From the NCBI RefSeq assembly GCF_027887165.1, contig NC_077227.1, forward strand, positions 352,428,207 through 352,492,206: a DNA stretch of 64,000 bases, written 5' to 3'. The notes below the pieces were generated by a model. The model saw only the letters and a program-made list of their open reading frames with translations. It had not been told where the DNA came from and ran no database searches. Each line of letters begins with the position of its first letter. The stretch's first letter is position 1. Made by a program: the position numbers and the translations under genes. The DNA is from Monodelphis domestica (Eukaryota; Chordata; Mammalia; Didelphimorphia; Didelphidae). Shown piece after piece: positions 11,790 to 24,122 of this stretch.

Positions 11790-11992
11790 AATTGGGAAAG
11801 GAAAAAAATTATTAATCATCTACTATATGCCAGTCAGTGTGCTAAGCATGATATAAATAAGATTTTATTTGATTTTCACTTGAGAAAACTGGGGCAAAGA
11901 TTAAGTGATTTGCCCAGGGTCACACATCAAGTCTTTCTGATTTCAGGCCCAAGTGCTCTATCCACTGTACCATCTAGCTGCCTCTAATATTA
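11790..11992 (-). repeat. MIR-like SINE
   Basis: 'ctactatatgccagtcagtg', 'aagtgatttgcccagggtca', 'gtaccatctagctgcctc' in antisense order. Confidence 0.7.
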
Positions 11993-12329
11993 GTTATGAA
12001 ATCTTGTCAAATCACTCTACATAACTTTTTTCCTTTCAATTAACAAGCATTAAGTAGGCACCTACTATATACTATCCCCTGGTGCTACAAAGATAAAAAC
12101 CAAACTCCCTTAAGAGGTGCTTTTTTGCATAAATAAAAATCCCTTGAATTACTTTGAAGAGAAAGGTGTGTTTCATCATCAAATCTCTAAAACCAAGATT
12201 AGGCATTATATTTAATCTGAATTCTAATAGCCTTTAGTGTTGTTTTATTATATGGTCATAGTCATATTCCTACCACAGCAATCAGATATGGGTTTCTTTT
12301 ATTTGTCCTAAAATCATCTATAGCTTTCT

Positions 12330-13375
12330 TTATTTTCAATTAAATTTTATTTTATTTTCAAAAGAAGGGCCACCTTCTTTCCTTCCCATCATCCTTTTTT
12401 TCTCTTCCCCCAATTGAGAAATCAAATGCTCCCATTACAAAATATAAAATCAAGCAAAATAAATTCCCAGATTTAACTATGTCCAGAAAAATATGTTTCA
12501 CATATGTAAAACCCAGTGGAATTACTCATTGGCTATGGGAGGAGGGGAAGAACGTGTAACCATGGGAAAATATTCTAAATCAATTAATTAAATAAAAATT
12601 TTCAATTCTGAAAGAATTGATAAAAAAAAATGTCTCGGACTTCGCTCTGAGTCAATCACCTCTCTCATGCATAGCATGTTTCATGAGTCCTCCCAAACTA
12701 TGGTTGATCATTATATTGATTAGAGTTCCCAAGTCTTTTAAAGTTGTCTTTATATTGTTGTAAAATACATTACATTTTCATTGCATAAATGGTCCTCCTT
12801 GTTCTTCTTACCTCCCTCTGCATTATACAAGTCTTCCCAGGTTTCTCCATCCTAGCCATCTCCATCATTCATCCTAGAACAATAATGTTCTAGCCCATTC
12901 CTATACCTTAACCTGTTTAGTCATTTCCTAATTTACATGCACCTCCTCAGACTCCAATTCTTTGCTACCACAAAAAGAGCTGCTATAAATATTTTTGTTA
13001 CATATGGGGTCCTTTTCCTTTTCCTTTGATCTCTTTGGATACAGACCTAGTAGTGATATCCCTGAATCAAAGGATATTCACAGTCTAACATTCTGGGGGA
13101 AATAATTCCAAACTGCTTTCTAGAATGGCTGGAGCAGTTCATAGCTCTACCAATAGTGCAATAATACACGTTTGTCCACTGACCTTCCAGAATCTGTCAT
13201 TTTCTCTTTTTGGTCAACTTCACTAGCCCACGGGGTGTGAGAGATAGAACCTTAGAGTTGTTCTAATGGGCATTTCTTTCTTTGATGGTGTTTTAGAGTA
13301 TTTTTCAGAGGGCTACTAATTACTTGGATTTCTTATGGGGTAGGAGCGTGGGGGGAGGGGGGAAGCTTCTCTCTT
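12330..13375 (-). repeat. L1 3' region, antisense
   Basis: The text parallels mammalian L1 3' ends read backwards: ctttgctaccacaaaaagag, then ctgctataaatatt, 'atacagacctagtagtgata', 'gtgtgagagatagaacctta'. A younger retroposed piece interrupts it at about 12497-12628. Confidence 0.65.
12497..12630 (+). repeat. L1 3'-tip insertion inside antisense L1
   Basis: Contains cccagtggaattactcattg, gctatgggaggaggggaaga, and an A tail at 12622-12630. The sequence is closely related to the L1 tip at 23902-24122. Flanks aaaaatatgt and aaaaaaaatgt may be an eroded target duplication. Confidence 0.6.
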
Positions 13376-13429
13376 CATAGCCTTTGTCTTTCTGTTGGGG
13401 GAATGATTCTTATATTTCTAAGCCCATAT

Positions 13430-13850
13430 CCACACAGTTGGCATAGTGATATTTCTAAATCTACTGAGTTGCCTCTAAACTCCAATAGCTCCTTCATTTT
13501 TCTAAGATCAAATACCAACTCCTCAAGTATTTAAAGCCCTTCACAGCCTGGCACTGACCTACCTCTCCAGACTTATTTTACATTATTCTCCTTTGTTCTC
13601 GCTAAGATCCAACCAAATTAGCTTTTCTCTTCTTCACATATCATATTCCATCCTCTGTCCCTGTGCCTCTGTACAACCTATCCCCATGTCTAAAACCCAC
13701 TCCCTCTTCATTTCCAGGTCTTTAAAATCTTGCATTTGATTCTAAGCTTGATTTAAGTACTACCTTCTACATGAGGCCTTTTGTGATTTCTTCTAAGAGA
13801 TTCCTAGTGCCTCCTCATAAAGTTCCTTTTCTAGTATGTCTTTTTTTTAA
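13430..13850 (+). repeat. L2-type LINE 3' end
   Basis: L2 order: aagcccttcacagcctggca, 'gacctacctctccagactta', 'ctccttcatttttctaaga', 'tctgtccctgtgcctctgta'. Confidence 0.65.
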
Positions 13851-13854
13851 CATG

Positions 13855-14103
13855 GTGTGGCAGCTAGGTAGCAAAACGGATAGACTGCTGGGCCTAGAGT
13901 CAGGAAGATCTGAGTTCAAATTCAGCCTCAGATACTAGCTGTGTGATCCTGGGCAGGCCATTTAACCCTGCTTGCCTCAGTTTTCTGATCTGTTAAATGA
14001 GCTGGAAAAGGAAATGGCAAACTATTGCAATGTCTTTGCTAAGAAAACTTAAAATGGGATCAAGAAGAGTTGGACACAACTGAAAAGCCTTAACAATAAC
14101 AAA
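13855..14103 (+). repeat. type B SINE
   Basis: Head gtgtggcagctaggtagcaa, ggaaatggcaaactattgca, then gaagagttggacacaactga and an aacaataac tail. Confidence 0.87.
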
Positions 14104-15044
14104 CTTTGTATACAGTATATTTATCTGTATCCATATTATTTCCTCCAATAGAATGTATCTTTGAGGGTAACAATTGTTTCTTTTTATAACCAGCACATAG
14201 CACAGTGAATAGAAACATTTAACAAATAGTTAATTGATTCCTTGAGAGTGGAAAGAGGATTGGATTTGGAATCAGGTGAGCAAAGTTTAAGCACCCCACC
14301 CGTACACATACCTCCTCTATCCCCCACTGGCTGTATAATCTCCCACAAGTCATTTCATCTCTAAATCCCAATTTTCTCTCCTCTGGAATAGTGATAGCAA
14401 CCTCTGTCCAATTAATCTCAAAAATTGCCCTTATGGCTAAAATAGAAATGTTATATAGAACTTCATATGTAGAATAGGTATCATATTACCTACTTTCTCA
14501 GTGGGTGAGGGGAGGAATTTGAGGGAAGGCACTCAAAACTTTTAAAATAAATGTTTGAAATAAATAAATAAATTGAAAAATAAATTGCTGGTAGAATCAA
14601 ATGAGATACACACCTTAGAACATAAAATCTTAGAACTGGAAGGGATATAAAAACATATGATATTGCTGCTCTTATAGCATTAAGCTAAGTAAGAGAGGGA
14701 CCTTAGAAGATGCATAATATCAAAGCTAGGAGAGCCCTAGAGGTTTTTAAGTCCATTCCCCTCATTTTACAAAGAAGAAAATTATACTCCAACTCCAATT
14801 TTTGGAGCACTTTAAGGTCTACAAAGCACTTTCCTCAAAAACCCTCTGAAATAGGTAGTATAAGCATTATTCTTTCTATTTTACACATGAAGAAACTGAG
14901 GCCCAGAAGTATTCATAGAACCAGTTAATGGCAGAGCTAAAATCAGCACATTTTGATCTCCTTATTTCCTTTCTGTTTTGCCTTTCCCAAGCCCACCTTC
15001 ACACACCACCACCACCACTAATGCCTTCCTCTTTGAGATTTCCT
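14104..15044. other. intergenic; MIR-like fragment about 14790-14960
   Basis: No gene. 14790-14960 has ggtctacaaagcactttcct and 'cacatgaagaaactgaggcc', antisense MIR. 14255-14420 may be another MIR relic (ttggatttggaatcaggtga). The rest is unassigned and A+T-rich. Confidence 0.5.
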
Positions 15045-15046
15045 AG

Positions 15047-15285
15047 GGGCAGATAGGTGGCACATTGGATAGAGGACTGGGCTTGGACTCAGGAGGAAGA
15101 CCTGAGTTCAAATTCAGTCTCAGACACTTACTATCTGTGTGACCCTGGGCAAGTCATTTAGCCCTGTTTGCCTAAATTTCTTCATCAGTAAAATGAGTTG
15201 GAGAAGAAAATAGTAACAGTATCTTTTCCAAGAAAACCCCAAATGGGATCATAAAGAATCAGACACATCTAAACAATAACTACCA
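15047..15285 (+). repeat. type B SINE
   Basis: Head ggggcagataggtggcacat, gtgaccctgggcaagtcatt, tttccaagaaaaccccaaat, tail agacacatctaaacaataac. Confidence 0.87.
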
Positions 15286-15289
15286 CAGC

Positions 15290-15500
15290 AACTTCTGAGA
15301 CTACCTTCCATCTCTTCTCTGTATATTTCTTGTGTGCATCTAGTTTTTTACATGTTGTCTCATCCCTTGGAATGTAAACTCCTTGAGGGGAAAAAAAATC
15401 AGACTTTTTTGTTGTTGTTTTTTTCTTTGTATCCTCATTATTTAGCACAATGCCTGACACACACAAGATGCTTATTCAATGCTTATTGGCTGACTGACTC
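15290..15500 (+). repeat. L2-type 3' end
   Basis: 'cttggaatgtaaactccttg', 'tttagcacaatgcctgacac', 'gcttattggctgactgac' follow the L2 3'-tip order. Confidence 0.6.
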
Positions 15501-16262
15501 CCTCCTGACCTAACTGATTACCCCTTTTGGATCAAGAAAAAGTGATAAGATATCCTATCAGTGATCCAGAGACACATGGAGAGGATTTTGAAAAGAGGCT
15601 TTGGGGTAAGCACACAATTGGCAGTAAGTATGAAGACTACACATTGATGCCAAGTTGGTTAAAATAAGAATATAACAAAATCCCCACAACTTGCCTCTAA
15701 TTGTTCCATTTAATTCATTAAAGGATTATCTCTGAGACTGGTGGGGATAAATATTGGGGCGGAGATAGGAGTCTGGGTGTTCTGGCATCAGCACGAAGAT
15801 CTTCTGAGGCACTGAAGAAAAACAACCCCCTGTAGCAGACCCCACAGGCCCTGCTGTCAGCTTCCAACAACATGGTGCTTGGGAGAGAGGAGATAGGGCT
15901 GACCTCTTTCCTCAGTTGCCTGCCAAATGAGGGTCAGTTTCCTCTACTCAGTGTAGCACCTGAAGCACCCTCATCTCATGTCAGTTCTCAGAGAAGCTAA
16001 TCTAGGTTCAAGGCATTCATGAAAGAAACATAGCCCCCCAATCCCCTAACTGCATGCTTACTTTTATGAAATATCCCATTACATGTTCAAATTATCAGCA
16101 TTTATTCAAACAACATAGCAAGTAAAGTGATGAGATCCTAACTCCTCTCCTCTCCCCATACATACACTCACATAGGTAATAGACTTTCTCTTAAATTATC
16201 ATACCACTCATGAAGGAGGATACCCTCATGGGAAAAGATGGTGACACTCAGAAAGATATTTT
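15500..16262. other. intergenic, low-repeat, no gene seen
   Basis: 760 bases with no repeat I can name and no plausible coding frame. 15740-15980 is G+C-richer than its surroundings and could hold regulatory sequence. Only conservation data could tell. Confidence 0.4.
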
Positions 16263-16447
16263 TTTAATTTTTACTTTCTGTCTTGGTCACAACTCCAAGA
16301 CAGAAGGGTAAGCAAGGGCTAGGCAAATGCAGTTAAGTGATTTCCCCATGGTCACACAGCTAGGAAGTATCTGAGTTCAGATTTGAACCCAGGTCCTCCC
16401 AGCTCCAGGCCTGGTGTTCTGTCTACTTTGCCAGCTAGCTTTCCCTG
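16263..16447 (-). repeat. type A SINE
   Basis: Antisense: tttttactttctgtcttggt, 'ggtcacacagctaggaagta', 'gatttgaacccaggtcctcc'. Confidence 0.85.
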
Positions 16448-17032
16448 CACTTTGAAAGATTTCGAAACTCTGATCAATCCAGTGACCAGACATGGTTCCA
16501 AAGGAAGCTTGCTACCTACTTACTGAGATAGAGGCAATGGACCCAAGATGCAGAAGACATGTTTTTTAGACATAGCCAGTGTGGAAATTTGTTTTGCTTG
16601 ACTATGCATATTTGGTATGAGAGTTTTTGTTTGCTTTGTCCATTCAGTGAAGTGGGTTTGGGTAGGGTGAGGTGGAAGTAAGGGGCTAGGGTTCCTTCTC
16701 AGAAAAGAGAAGAGAACAAAGGGTGCCATAAGGAATCAGGGAATCAAATATCTTTGTAGTTTGCATGTTGAATTTATCATATACTTAAAAAGAAAAGCAA
16801 CTGACATGTAATAGAGATTCACAATTCCAGGTCCAATCCCCTCCTGTTTCATAGTGAATATAGCAATGCCCATTTATTTAGTCATTAAATTTCAAAATAA
16901 AAACAATTTCAAAAAGCAAAACACTTGTGATCATAGAGCATACACAGAAGGCACATATAGGTAATAAGTGTGGTCAAGGAACATGTAGGGAGAGGCACAC
17001 ATCACAAACTATGTAGCCAGGACTTGTGGCTG

Positions 17033-17071
<39 letters not shown>

Positions 17072-17171
17072 TATGGGCCACACATAGTGACAGTCAATTC
17101 ACACCTCAGCTTCACAGCTAAGGCTTCTCTCCTGAATGTTGTATCTCTGCTCTTGAAAGTAAATGAGAGTG
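16448..17171. other. intergenic, no gene; contains a CA microsatellite
   Basis: No repeat family recognised, apart from the (CA)n at 17037-17069. Confidence 0.5.
17037..17069. repeat. (CA)n microsatellite
   Basis: Sixteen or so uninterrupted CA units. Confidence 0.97.
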
Positions 17172-17355
17172 ATACAGCTGGCTAATACACTGGATAGAAG
17201 GTGAGACCTAAAGTTAGGAAGATCTGGTTCAAATCTGACACTTTCTAGTTTTGTGATCATGGACAAGTCATCTAACCCCAACTATCTAGCCCTTGCTACT
17301 CTTCTGTCTTGGAACTGATTCTAAGATAAGGAGGTATGAGTTTTAAAAAAAGTGA
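17172..17355 (+). repeat. type A SINE, diverged
   Basis: 'cagctggctaatacactgga', 'atcatggacaagtcatctaa', 'ttgctactcttctgtcttgg', short A tail. Confidence 0.75.
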
Positions 17356-17840
17356 ATGGGCCTCTCTATAGATGCCATGATCATTTTCACTCTCATTAGC
17401 TAAGCTGCAATGGGAAGACAGCTCCTCTTTGAAAAGTGTCAGCTAACAGTTCTCTAGTCTACAGCTGAGCTTATGGACCAACACTTCTAGCTAAGAACCT
17501 TGCCCAAAAAGCCAACCACAGCACACCAGATGAGAGTTAACTTTTTTTTAAGTGTTTGTCCCTGGTGCTGATTCAAAATATATAATCTAGACAACTCTAG
17601 GTATTAGAGTAGAAAGTCCCTTATGGGGTTCCTGTGCCCCCAAAAACCTATTTTGAGGATTCTGTTCCCTGCTTCTCAATGCCCCCAAGAGCTGTGTGTG
17701 GAGCCTAGGGGCACTAAATCTTCCTTATTCCCAAGATCCTCTCTGATTGGCATAAAAAATAATTTGAGCAAAAAAGGGAAAAATTATTGGCCTTCCAGCC
17801 CAGAGTCCTCTCTTATGCAAAGCAAAAACAAAACAAAACA
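17356..17840. other. intergenic, nothing identified
   Basis: No gene and no recognised repeat. An A-rich AAAAC stretch closes it near 17835. Confidence 0.4.
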
Positions 17841-17844
17841 AAAA

Positions 17845-18130
17845 CCCTGGCTTTCACTTTGTTCTAGCCAGTCCTAAACTCGCTCTCCATTTAAGGCCTT
17901 CCACAATCTCATGCCATGCAACTTTCTAGCCTTATCTCTTATTATTCCCTTTTACTCAGGCAAATTGGACAACTCTCTGCCTTCAGAGTGTACTCTGCTC
18001 TTCTGCCTTAGAGCCCTGACATGGACTGTTCTGGGACTAGGATGTTCTCCCTCTTCCTCTTGGCATGCTGAATTCCTGCCCAACTCAAATGCCATCTCCT
18101 GTATGAAGGTTTGCTCAGGCCCTTAGTTAT
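17845..18130 (+). repeat. L2-type LINE 3' region
   Basis: 'aaggccttccacaatctcat', 'cttatctcttattattccc', 'caaatgccatctcctgtatg' follow L2 order. Local open frames are by-products. Confidence 0.6.
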
Positions 18131-18664
18131 TAATGACCCTCCTCCCCCTTGGATTTCATACAACATTTCCCTTATAACTTTCTATCTTTAAACTTTGAAT
18201 CTTTTGTGTAAAGACCTCAACCTCAGCCTTCAATATGTCTGTACAGACTCAGGCCCAGCTCTTTGGTACAGAATGAGTTCTCTGAAATTCTTGCCCTGTG
18301 GTCACCTTCCCCCAGCACACCTGACATCTCCCAGTTCCTACCTCATCCTCTCAAAGCTCAGTCTCAGTTCCAGGTGATTGGGGTATATTTTTCCATGAGT
18401 AGGTTCTGTGCGCCTACATGACTTGGTTAGATAAGGGATTCCAGGTCAGTTAAGGAGAGCCAGGCTTAGGTGGAGGTTAAGAAGTATTTATTGGGGCAGC
18501 TGATCTCAGATTAAGGTGCCTGAGGCATCTTGCTGCTCCCAAACTGAGGCTTGACCTGGCAGCTGACTTGAGTTTCGGGAAATACTCTTTGCCCTTTTTC
18601 CCCCAACAGACTTGATGGGAAACATGATAGACGAATGGAAATGTCCTTTCCCTTATATTCACCC
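18131..18664. other. intergenic, no gene seen
   Basis: No named repeat. 18480-18660 opens on both strands in short frames with no domain similarity. Confidence 0.4.
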
Positions 18665-19000
18665 AGAATGTCTACCGAGGCATGTGAAGACTTCCCCTGG
18701 TGGATTGGGGCAGGGGAGAGACAATTTGTTTCAATGACCATGAAGATAGCTGATGTAGGCACTGTGCGTGGGGCCATTAGAGCTTGGTCAGACATCAGAG
18801 ACACCAAGGCCATCCACTGAATCCCAGGTCATTGCCAGTCATCTTGACTTTTGTCATGCACTTGGACATTGATGACTGGAAGAGAAAATGAGGCTGAGGA
18901 CTTAAATCTTTACTTAAATCCAACTCACTTGAAAGTCAGGATATCTCCTTTGAGATGTTGTTGGTCCTCTTCAAAAACAAAGGACAAACACAACAGCAAT
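18665..19000 (+). repeat. RTE-type LINE 3'-end repeat, copy 2
   Basis: 'gaggcatgtgaagacttccc', 'agcttggtcagacatcagag', 'catccactgaatcccaggtc', ending aacaaaggacaaacacaaca. Shares order with 45920-46350. Confidence 0.65.
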
Positions 19001-19595
19001 ACTCTCCTAGCTTTCTTCAGACTCCTAGCTGGCCACTGGCCTCCAGCCTCTCCCCTTTCCTAAGTAAATTAAGAGGTGGGGTTGGGAATGAGGTGGTCTT
19101 ACACACTCCAACCTGAAGAATCATGGACTAATATTAATCTATATCCCTTAGAGGCTACCTTGTATTACTGAAGGCTTCCTAGAAGATGTAAAACTTGAGC
19201 TGGATGGAGAGATGGTACAAGTTAAGTGTAGTCAGAGCATAGGAATTGGGGGAAGAGAAGAGAGGAATGGGCAATAGTTTTACATACTACTAATCTGGAG
19301 GTATGTATTCCTGTGCTAATACCAACATGTGGGGATCATTCTGGGAAGGAGGAAGATGCAGAAGCCTGATCCCTCTTCCCACTGGCAATCCTGAGCCCAG
19401 TTCTGAATACTCTCCTTGTAATATCCGTGGATGAGTCAAGACTTGGAATCCCAATTGGGGCTTGGCTCACATGGGGGCTACATTCCTTAATATAATCTGA
19501 GTTCACTTTAATGACTCAGATGGTTCGTGGAACCGAGAAATGGCCTAAGAAGCCCCAGCAAAGAATTTCAGAGCTATATGGGAGAATAACAAGAG
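19001..19595. other. intergenic; fragment of the unassigned ancient repeat at 19150-19280
   Basis: 'aggcttcctagaagatgtaa' and 'acttgagctggatggaga' recall the repeat at 1790-3370. No gene. Confidence 0.4.
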
Positions 19596-19597
19596 TC

Positions 19598-20270
19598 CAC
19601 ATTTAAATAGCACATGCATGTTTATGAAGTGCTTTAGTATAATTTCAGTGGATGTCCCCAAAAGCCCTCAAGATAGTCAATGCAGATATAATTATCCCCA
19701 TTTTACAGATGAGTAAACTGAATTGCAGGGAGGTAGTAGTGACCTGCCTAAATTTCCTCAGGTAGTAGGTGGGAAAGCTAGGTCTTCTCATGTTAAAATA
19801 TAGAACATAGACTTCCAGAGCTAAAAGGGGGACTTTAGAAACCATAGAATACAACTGATTAATTTTACAGAACTATAAACTGAGGTCCAGAAATCAAAGT
19901 TCTAATTTTACAGAGAAGGAAACTAAATCTTGTTCATAATCATACAATCAGTTAGTAGTGAACAGAAAACCCAGGTGTCTTGACATTCTTTCCAATGTTC
20001 TTTCTACTATAACAGGCTACCTCCCTATTCACCCCAATTTACTATATAACATCTTATACTTTACCAATAATAGCTCACAGTTGTTATAATACTCATTATG
20101 TTATTTGATTTTCTGGACATCCCCATGAGGTCAAAAAAGCAATCATTATTCTACCCATTTTATAGATAAGGAAACTAAGATTGGTAAGAAGTAACTTTGT
20201 CACAGTAAGTGATAGAAGTAGAACTTGGATTTAATTCAGTCCTCTTTCTACTAACCCATGCCTAGAAAAC
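19598..20270 (-). repeat. cluster of MIR-like fragments
   Basis: Three antisense copies end to end: 19598-19790 (attatccccattttacagat), 19800-20025 (aattttacagagaaggaaac) and 20060-20270 (ttctacccattttatagata). All diverged. Confidence 0.65.
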
Positions 20271-20815
20271 ACAGCTTGGCATTCTGAGTCCTTGAACTTT
20301 GGGGTGGAATCTGAGAGCATTATTATTTTGTACAGACTTGGGTTACCCATTTCCTCCCCATATTTTGCCCCTTTTTCTGCTGGTTGCTTGGTACTTTTCT
20401 TGGTTGCCTCAGTCTGAGTCCGTGACCCAAATTCCCAGAATCCCTTCAGCTCCTGATTCATACCTTTTTCTGGGCTCTCAGCCCAATGAGTGACTTCCCC
20501 GCATCGGTAGGTTTCCAACCTGCTGCAGCCCGGCTCTGTGTCGCTTCAAATCATCATAGGCTAAATTCAAGCCTCCGAATCCCAGCTACACCCAGTCCCT
20601 TCCCTCATGGATCCAAGTAAGCAGTTGGGTTCCTCTGAGAGGGACCAGAGTGGACCTGCGGCCCACCATAGTAGCTCCTTCTACTTACCATTTGACCCAA
20701 GTCAGCAACTTCAGCTATACCGAGATTGAGAAGCTCTGGCCAAGCTCCTATCCCAGTGAAAAGAGCCATTTTTAAGGAAAGGGAAAACAAGTTTGGTTTC
20801 TCTCATTTCCTCAAG
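20271..20815. other. intergenic, no gene seen
   Basis: No recognised repeat up to the SINE target duplication at 20816. Short frames on both strands lack any domain. Confidence 0.4.
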
Positions 20816-21144
20816 AATAGCATTTACTTGGAGGCAGCTAGATGGCTCAGTGCAGCAGTCCCCAAACTATGGCCACATGCGGCCCCCTAAGGCCATTTCT
20901 CTGGCCCCCACTGTACTTCAGGAAGGGGCACCTCTTTCATTGGTGGTTAGTGAGAGAAGCACTGTATGTGGCAGCACCTCAAAGCACAGCGTTGCTCACA
21001 TACAATACCACTTCCGGTGACATAATCCTTTGTGTGGCATCTTGTTCTGAGAGTAACTGAACCAGAACGAGGAGCCTCATAAAGGATTATGTGGCTGCAC
21101 AATGGAAGACATCAGCATGGTGAGGCAATCTGGGGGAAGGGATT

Positions 21145-21600
21145 CCGCACTGTGTATACTGCTGCCCGGTACAGTGGTGGCAGTGATGGGCCTGTGCAAG
21201 GTGTGACAGGCCCATCACAGCCAGTGCTGCAGCCTCCGCTATCCCAGACAGCAGTATACAGTGTCACAGGCCCAGCACGACCTCCACTACTGTATACAGG
21301 CATCAGATAGCAGTGATCTGGCCTGTGACATCAGCGGTGGGCCTCTACTGAGAGAAACCCACCACTGCCACTGAGTGTTTTATAAGACACCCCCTGTTTT
21401 GGGGGGGTCAGATTAATATAAGACAGAGTCTTATTTTCAGGGAAACACTGTAGTACAATGGCCCTCATACTCCCCTAGATGCCCCTATCATAGGGGCCAT
21501 TATGTTGTGCACCTGGGGGAGTATGAGGGCCATCGTACTGTGTAGTAATGTGGAGAGACTTTTGGACAAAGAGAGGTTATAGTATGGCTGCCATTGTACT
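21145..21600. repeat. palindrome-rich subterminal region of the hAT element
   Basis: Inverted repeats: gtgatgggcctgtg against tgtgacaggcccatcac (21190-21225); gcccctatcataggggc (perfect 17-mer, 21482-21498); and atggccctcatactccc (21458-21475) against its complement near 21518-21535. Segment 21375-21450 (attaatataagacagagtct, then tattttcagggaaacac) looks like an end of another DNA element. Confidence 0.7.
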
Positions 21601-22032
21601 ATGTGGGGGAAGTGAGGCATGTGTTTTTTGTATTATGGTCTACAATTACATATCCATAAATATGGACTGCAAGAGAACACACACTAGTGTCGTGCTTCTG
21701 TTTTCCTGCTGTGGAATCTGATCACATGGATTTTACCCATGCGATCAGATTCTTGTATGAGTTCATAGATTGCAGTACAGTTCTCACAGGGTAGTGTGAA
21801 ATGGAAAGGTGATGGAGGAACCGACTCTGTAATCATGCCAGTTCCCGCACCACACCAGTGTGAGCCTGAGGTAAAAGTGGAGTTCCACCAATATAGCCAC
21901 TGGTGAGACTGAAATGATGTGGACTGGGAAGGCTGCATTGATGGACACAGATTAGACTGTATTGATGGGCAGTGCAGTCTGTATGCCTCTGTGTGGGCAA
22001 AATTATTGTTGGTGTATTGTTTTTGTAGGGCT

Positions 22033-22035
22033 GTG

Positions 22036-22085
<50 letters not shown>
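22033..22085. repeat. (GATA)n microsatellite inside the hAT element
   Basis: About 12 perfect units just upstream of the transposase start. Confidence 0.97.
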
Positions 22086-22120
22086 TTTCACTAATAGCAA
22101 TTTGGAATCCCTAGGAAACA

Positions 22121-23892
22121 ATGACCTCAAGAAAGAGAAAAATTGACTCAGAGCATAGGATATTCAAAGAACAGTGGACTTATGGTTACTTTTTCATGCA
22201 GTACAAGGAAAGAGCTGTGTGTTTGCTATGCCAGAATATAGTGTCTGTGTTCAAAGAATACAATTTGCATAGACACTATCAAACTCAACATAAAGGTAAA
22301 TATGATTGTTTGGTTGGAGATGTGAGAAAAAATAAAATATTAAAACTGAAAAATACATTGACAACTCAGCAAAATACTTTTGTGAAGCAGAAGCAGCTAA
22401 ATATTTCATCACTTCAAGAAGTTTTCAAGTTGTGAAGCTAATAGCATGCACTGGCAGACCATATATGGAGGGAGAATTTGTTAGAGTGCCTTCTTTCTGT
22501 TGCCAAAGAGATGTGTCCAGAAAAGGCAGACTTATTTAGTACAGTTAGTCTTTCAGGATCTGCAATTACACAAAGCATTGAAAAAATAGGAGACAATTTG
22601 CATCAGCATTTGCAAAACTCCGCAAGAAAACTTTCCTATTTTTCCTTGACAAGAGCAATGATGTTTGTGATTCTGCACAACTTCTAATTTTTATTCATGG
22701 GACAAACGACAATTTCAAAGTCACAGAAGAGCTTGCTGCACTGCAAAGCATCAAAGGAACAACTACAGGAGAGGATATCTATCAAAAGGTTTCCCAAACT
22801 GTAAAGGATTTGGAGCTTGACTGGGCTAAACTAGCCAGTGTGACAACTGATGGTGCTCCTAGCATGGTGGGGTCTAAGAAAGGAGTAATTGCTCGCATTA
22901 ACCAAGAGATGGAAAAATGTAACCATGTTCATCCAATAGCCATACACTGCCTCATCCAACAAGCACTGCTATATAGTAAATCACTGAACACTCTGCTATG
23001 AAAATTGTGGTATCTTGTGTTACTAAACCACTAAATGCACTAAACCACAGACAATTTCAGGAATTTCTGTCTGAGCTAAATGTTGCCTCTGAAAATGTTC
23101 TGTACCACACAGAAGTCTGCTGGCTGAGTTGGGGGAGAGTTTTGAGACATTTCTATGACTTACTTCCACAGATTACAGCTTTTATGCTTTCAAAAAACAA
23201 AGAAGTACCAGAGCTCAATGATACAGAATAGAAATGGCACCTCGCCTTTCTGACAGATGTAACAGAGCTACTCAACAGTTTTGATGTGCAACTTCAAGGA
23301 AAAGGAAAGCTCATCTGTGATATGCAATCACATGTGAAAGCATTTGAAGTAAAATTAGACCTCCTTATCAAACAAGTGAAGGAGTAAAATTTCTGCCATC
23401 TCCCCTTAACTCAAAATCTGGTAGTGGAAAAACCTTTGATTGCATTTCCAAAAGAAACATGTGTGAATTCACTGGAATACTTGCAAAAGGATTTCCAATT
23501 CATATTTAAAGAGCTTCATCTCCATGAACAGGTCATACAGCTTTTCTGTAACCCATTTTCTATTGACATTGAAAATGTGGATACAATTTACCAAATGGAA
23601 CTGGCTGAACTGCAGAATTGTGACTCTGAAAGACACATTCAAGTCAAGCAGCTTGCCGAATTTCTATGCATCTCTTCCCTCTGAGACATATCCTAATCTC
23701 AGAAACCATGCACTCAAAATGGTAACCATCTTTGGCAGCACTTATGTCTGTGAACAGACTTTTTCCAGAATGAAACATCTGAAATCTCCAACTGATGCAC
23801 ATTTGCATCACTTGTTATGGCTAGCAGTGACAAATGTGGAACCAGGCATTGACCATCTCATTAGCCAAAAGCAGGCCCATAGTTCCCATTGA
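22121..23892 (+). pseudogene. hAT transposase relic (BED zinc finger, RNase-H-like core, hATC tail)
   Basis: A transposase of the GTF2IRD2/SCAND3-like hAT group, broken. The N-terminus starts MTSRKRKIDSEHRIFKEQW, followed by a BED-like finger (CLLC ... HRHYQTQH, about residues 31-54). Later pieces show LDKSNDV where intact relatives have LDESTDV (first Asp kept, Glu lost), then SVTTDGAPSMVGSKKG (second Asp), then EVCWLSWGRVL where RWLS is expected, and a hATC dimerisation motif FGSTYVCEQTFSRMKHLKS. The frame changes at least three times (near 22640, 23000 and 23680), with in-frame stops near 22433, 23229 and 23385. Related host genes exist in mammals, but this copy sits inside recognisable transposon ends and is not one. 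Confidence 0.92.
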
Positions 23893-23901
23893 AATACTGG
23901 T

Positions 23902-24122
23902 TAGTATACAGCGGTTGAGGGGACATGACAGAGGAGAGACTCTAAATGAACACTCTAATGCAAATATTATCAACATAGCAATGGGTTCAAATCAAGAAAA
24001 CATGTAATGCCCAGTGGATTTACGCGTCGGCTATGGGGGGTTGGGGGGGGAGGAAAAGAAAATGATCTATGTCTTTAATGAATAATGCTTGGAAATGATC
24101 AAATAAAATATAATAAAAAAAA
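23902..24122 (+). repeat. L1 3'-end insertion inside the hAT element
   Basis: 5'-truncated L1 tip with gtaatgcccagtggatttac, ggctatggggg and a final A run. The target duplication gaaatactggt is identical at 23891-23901 and 24123-24133. It is the youngest layer of the nest. Confidence 0.88.

Noticed and set aside
21684-22130. 148-codon minus-strand frame with a Tyr-Leu-Ser-Ile repeat
   Set aside because: Runs antisense to the hAT element and through its GATA array.
22121-23892. Possible domesticated hAT-derived host gene (GTF2IRD2/SCAND3-like)
   Set aside because: Frame changes and stops, and it lies between recognisable transposon ends with a target duplication. It is a decayed transposon copy.
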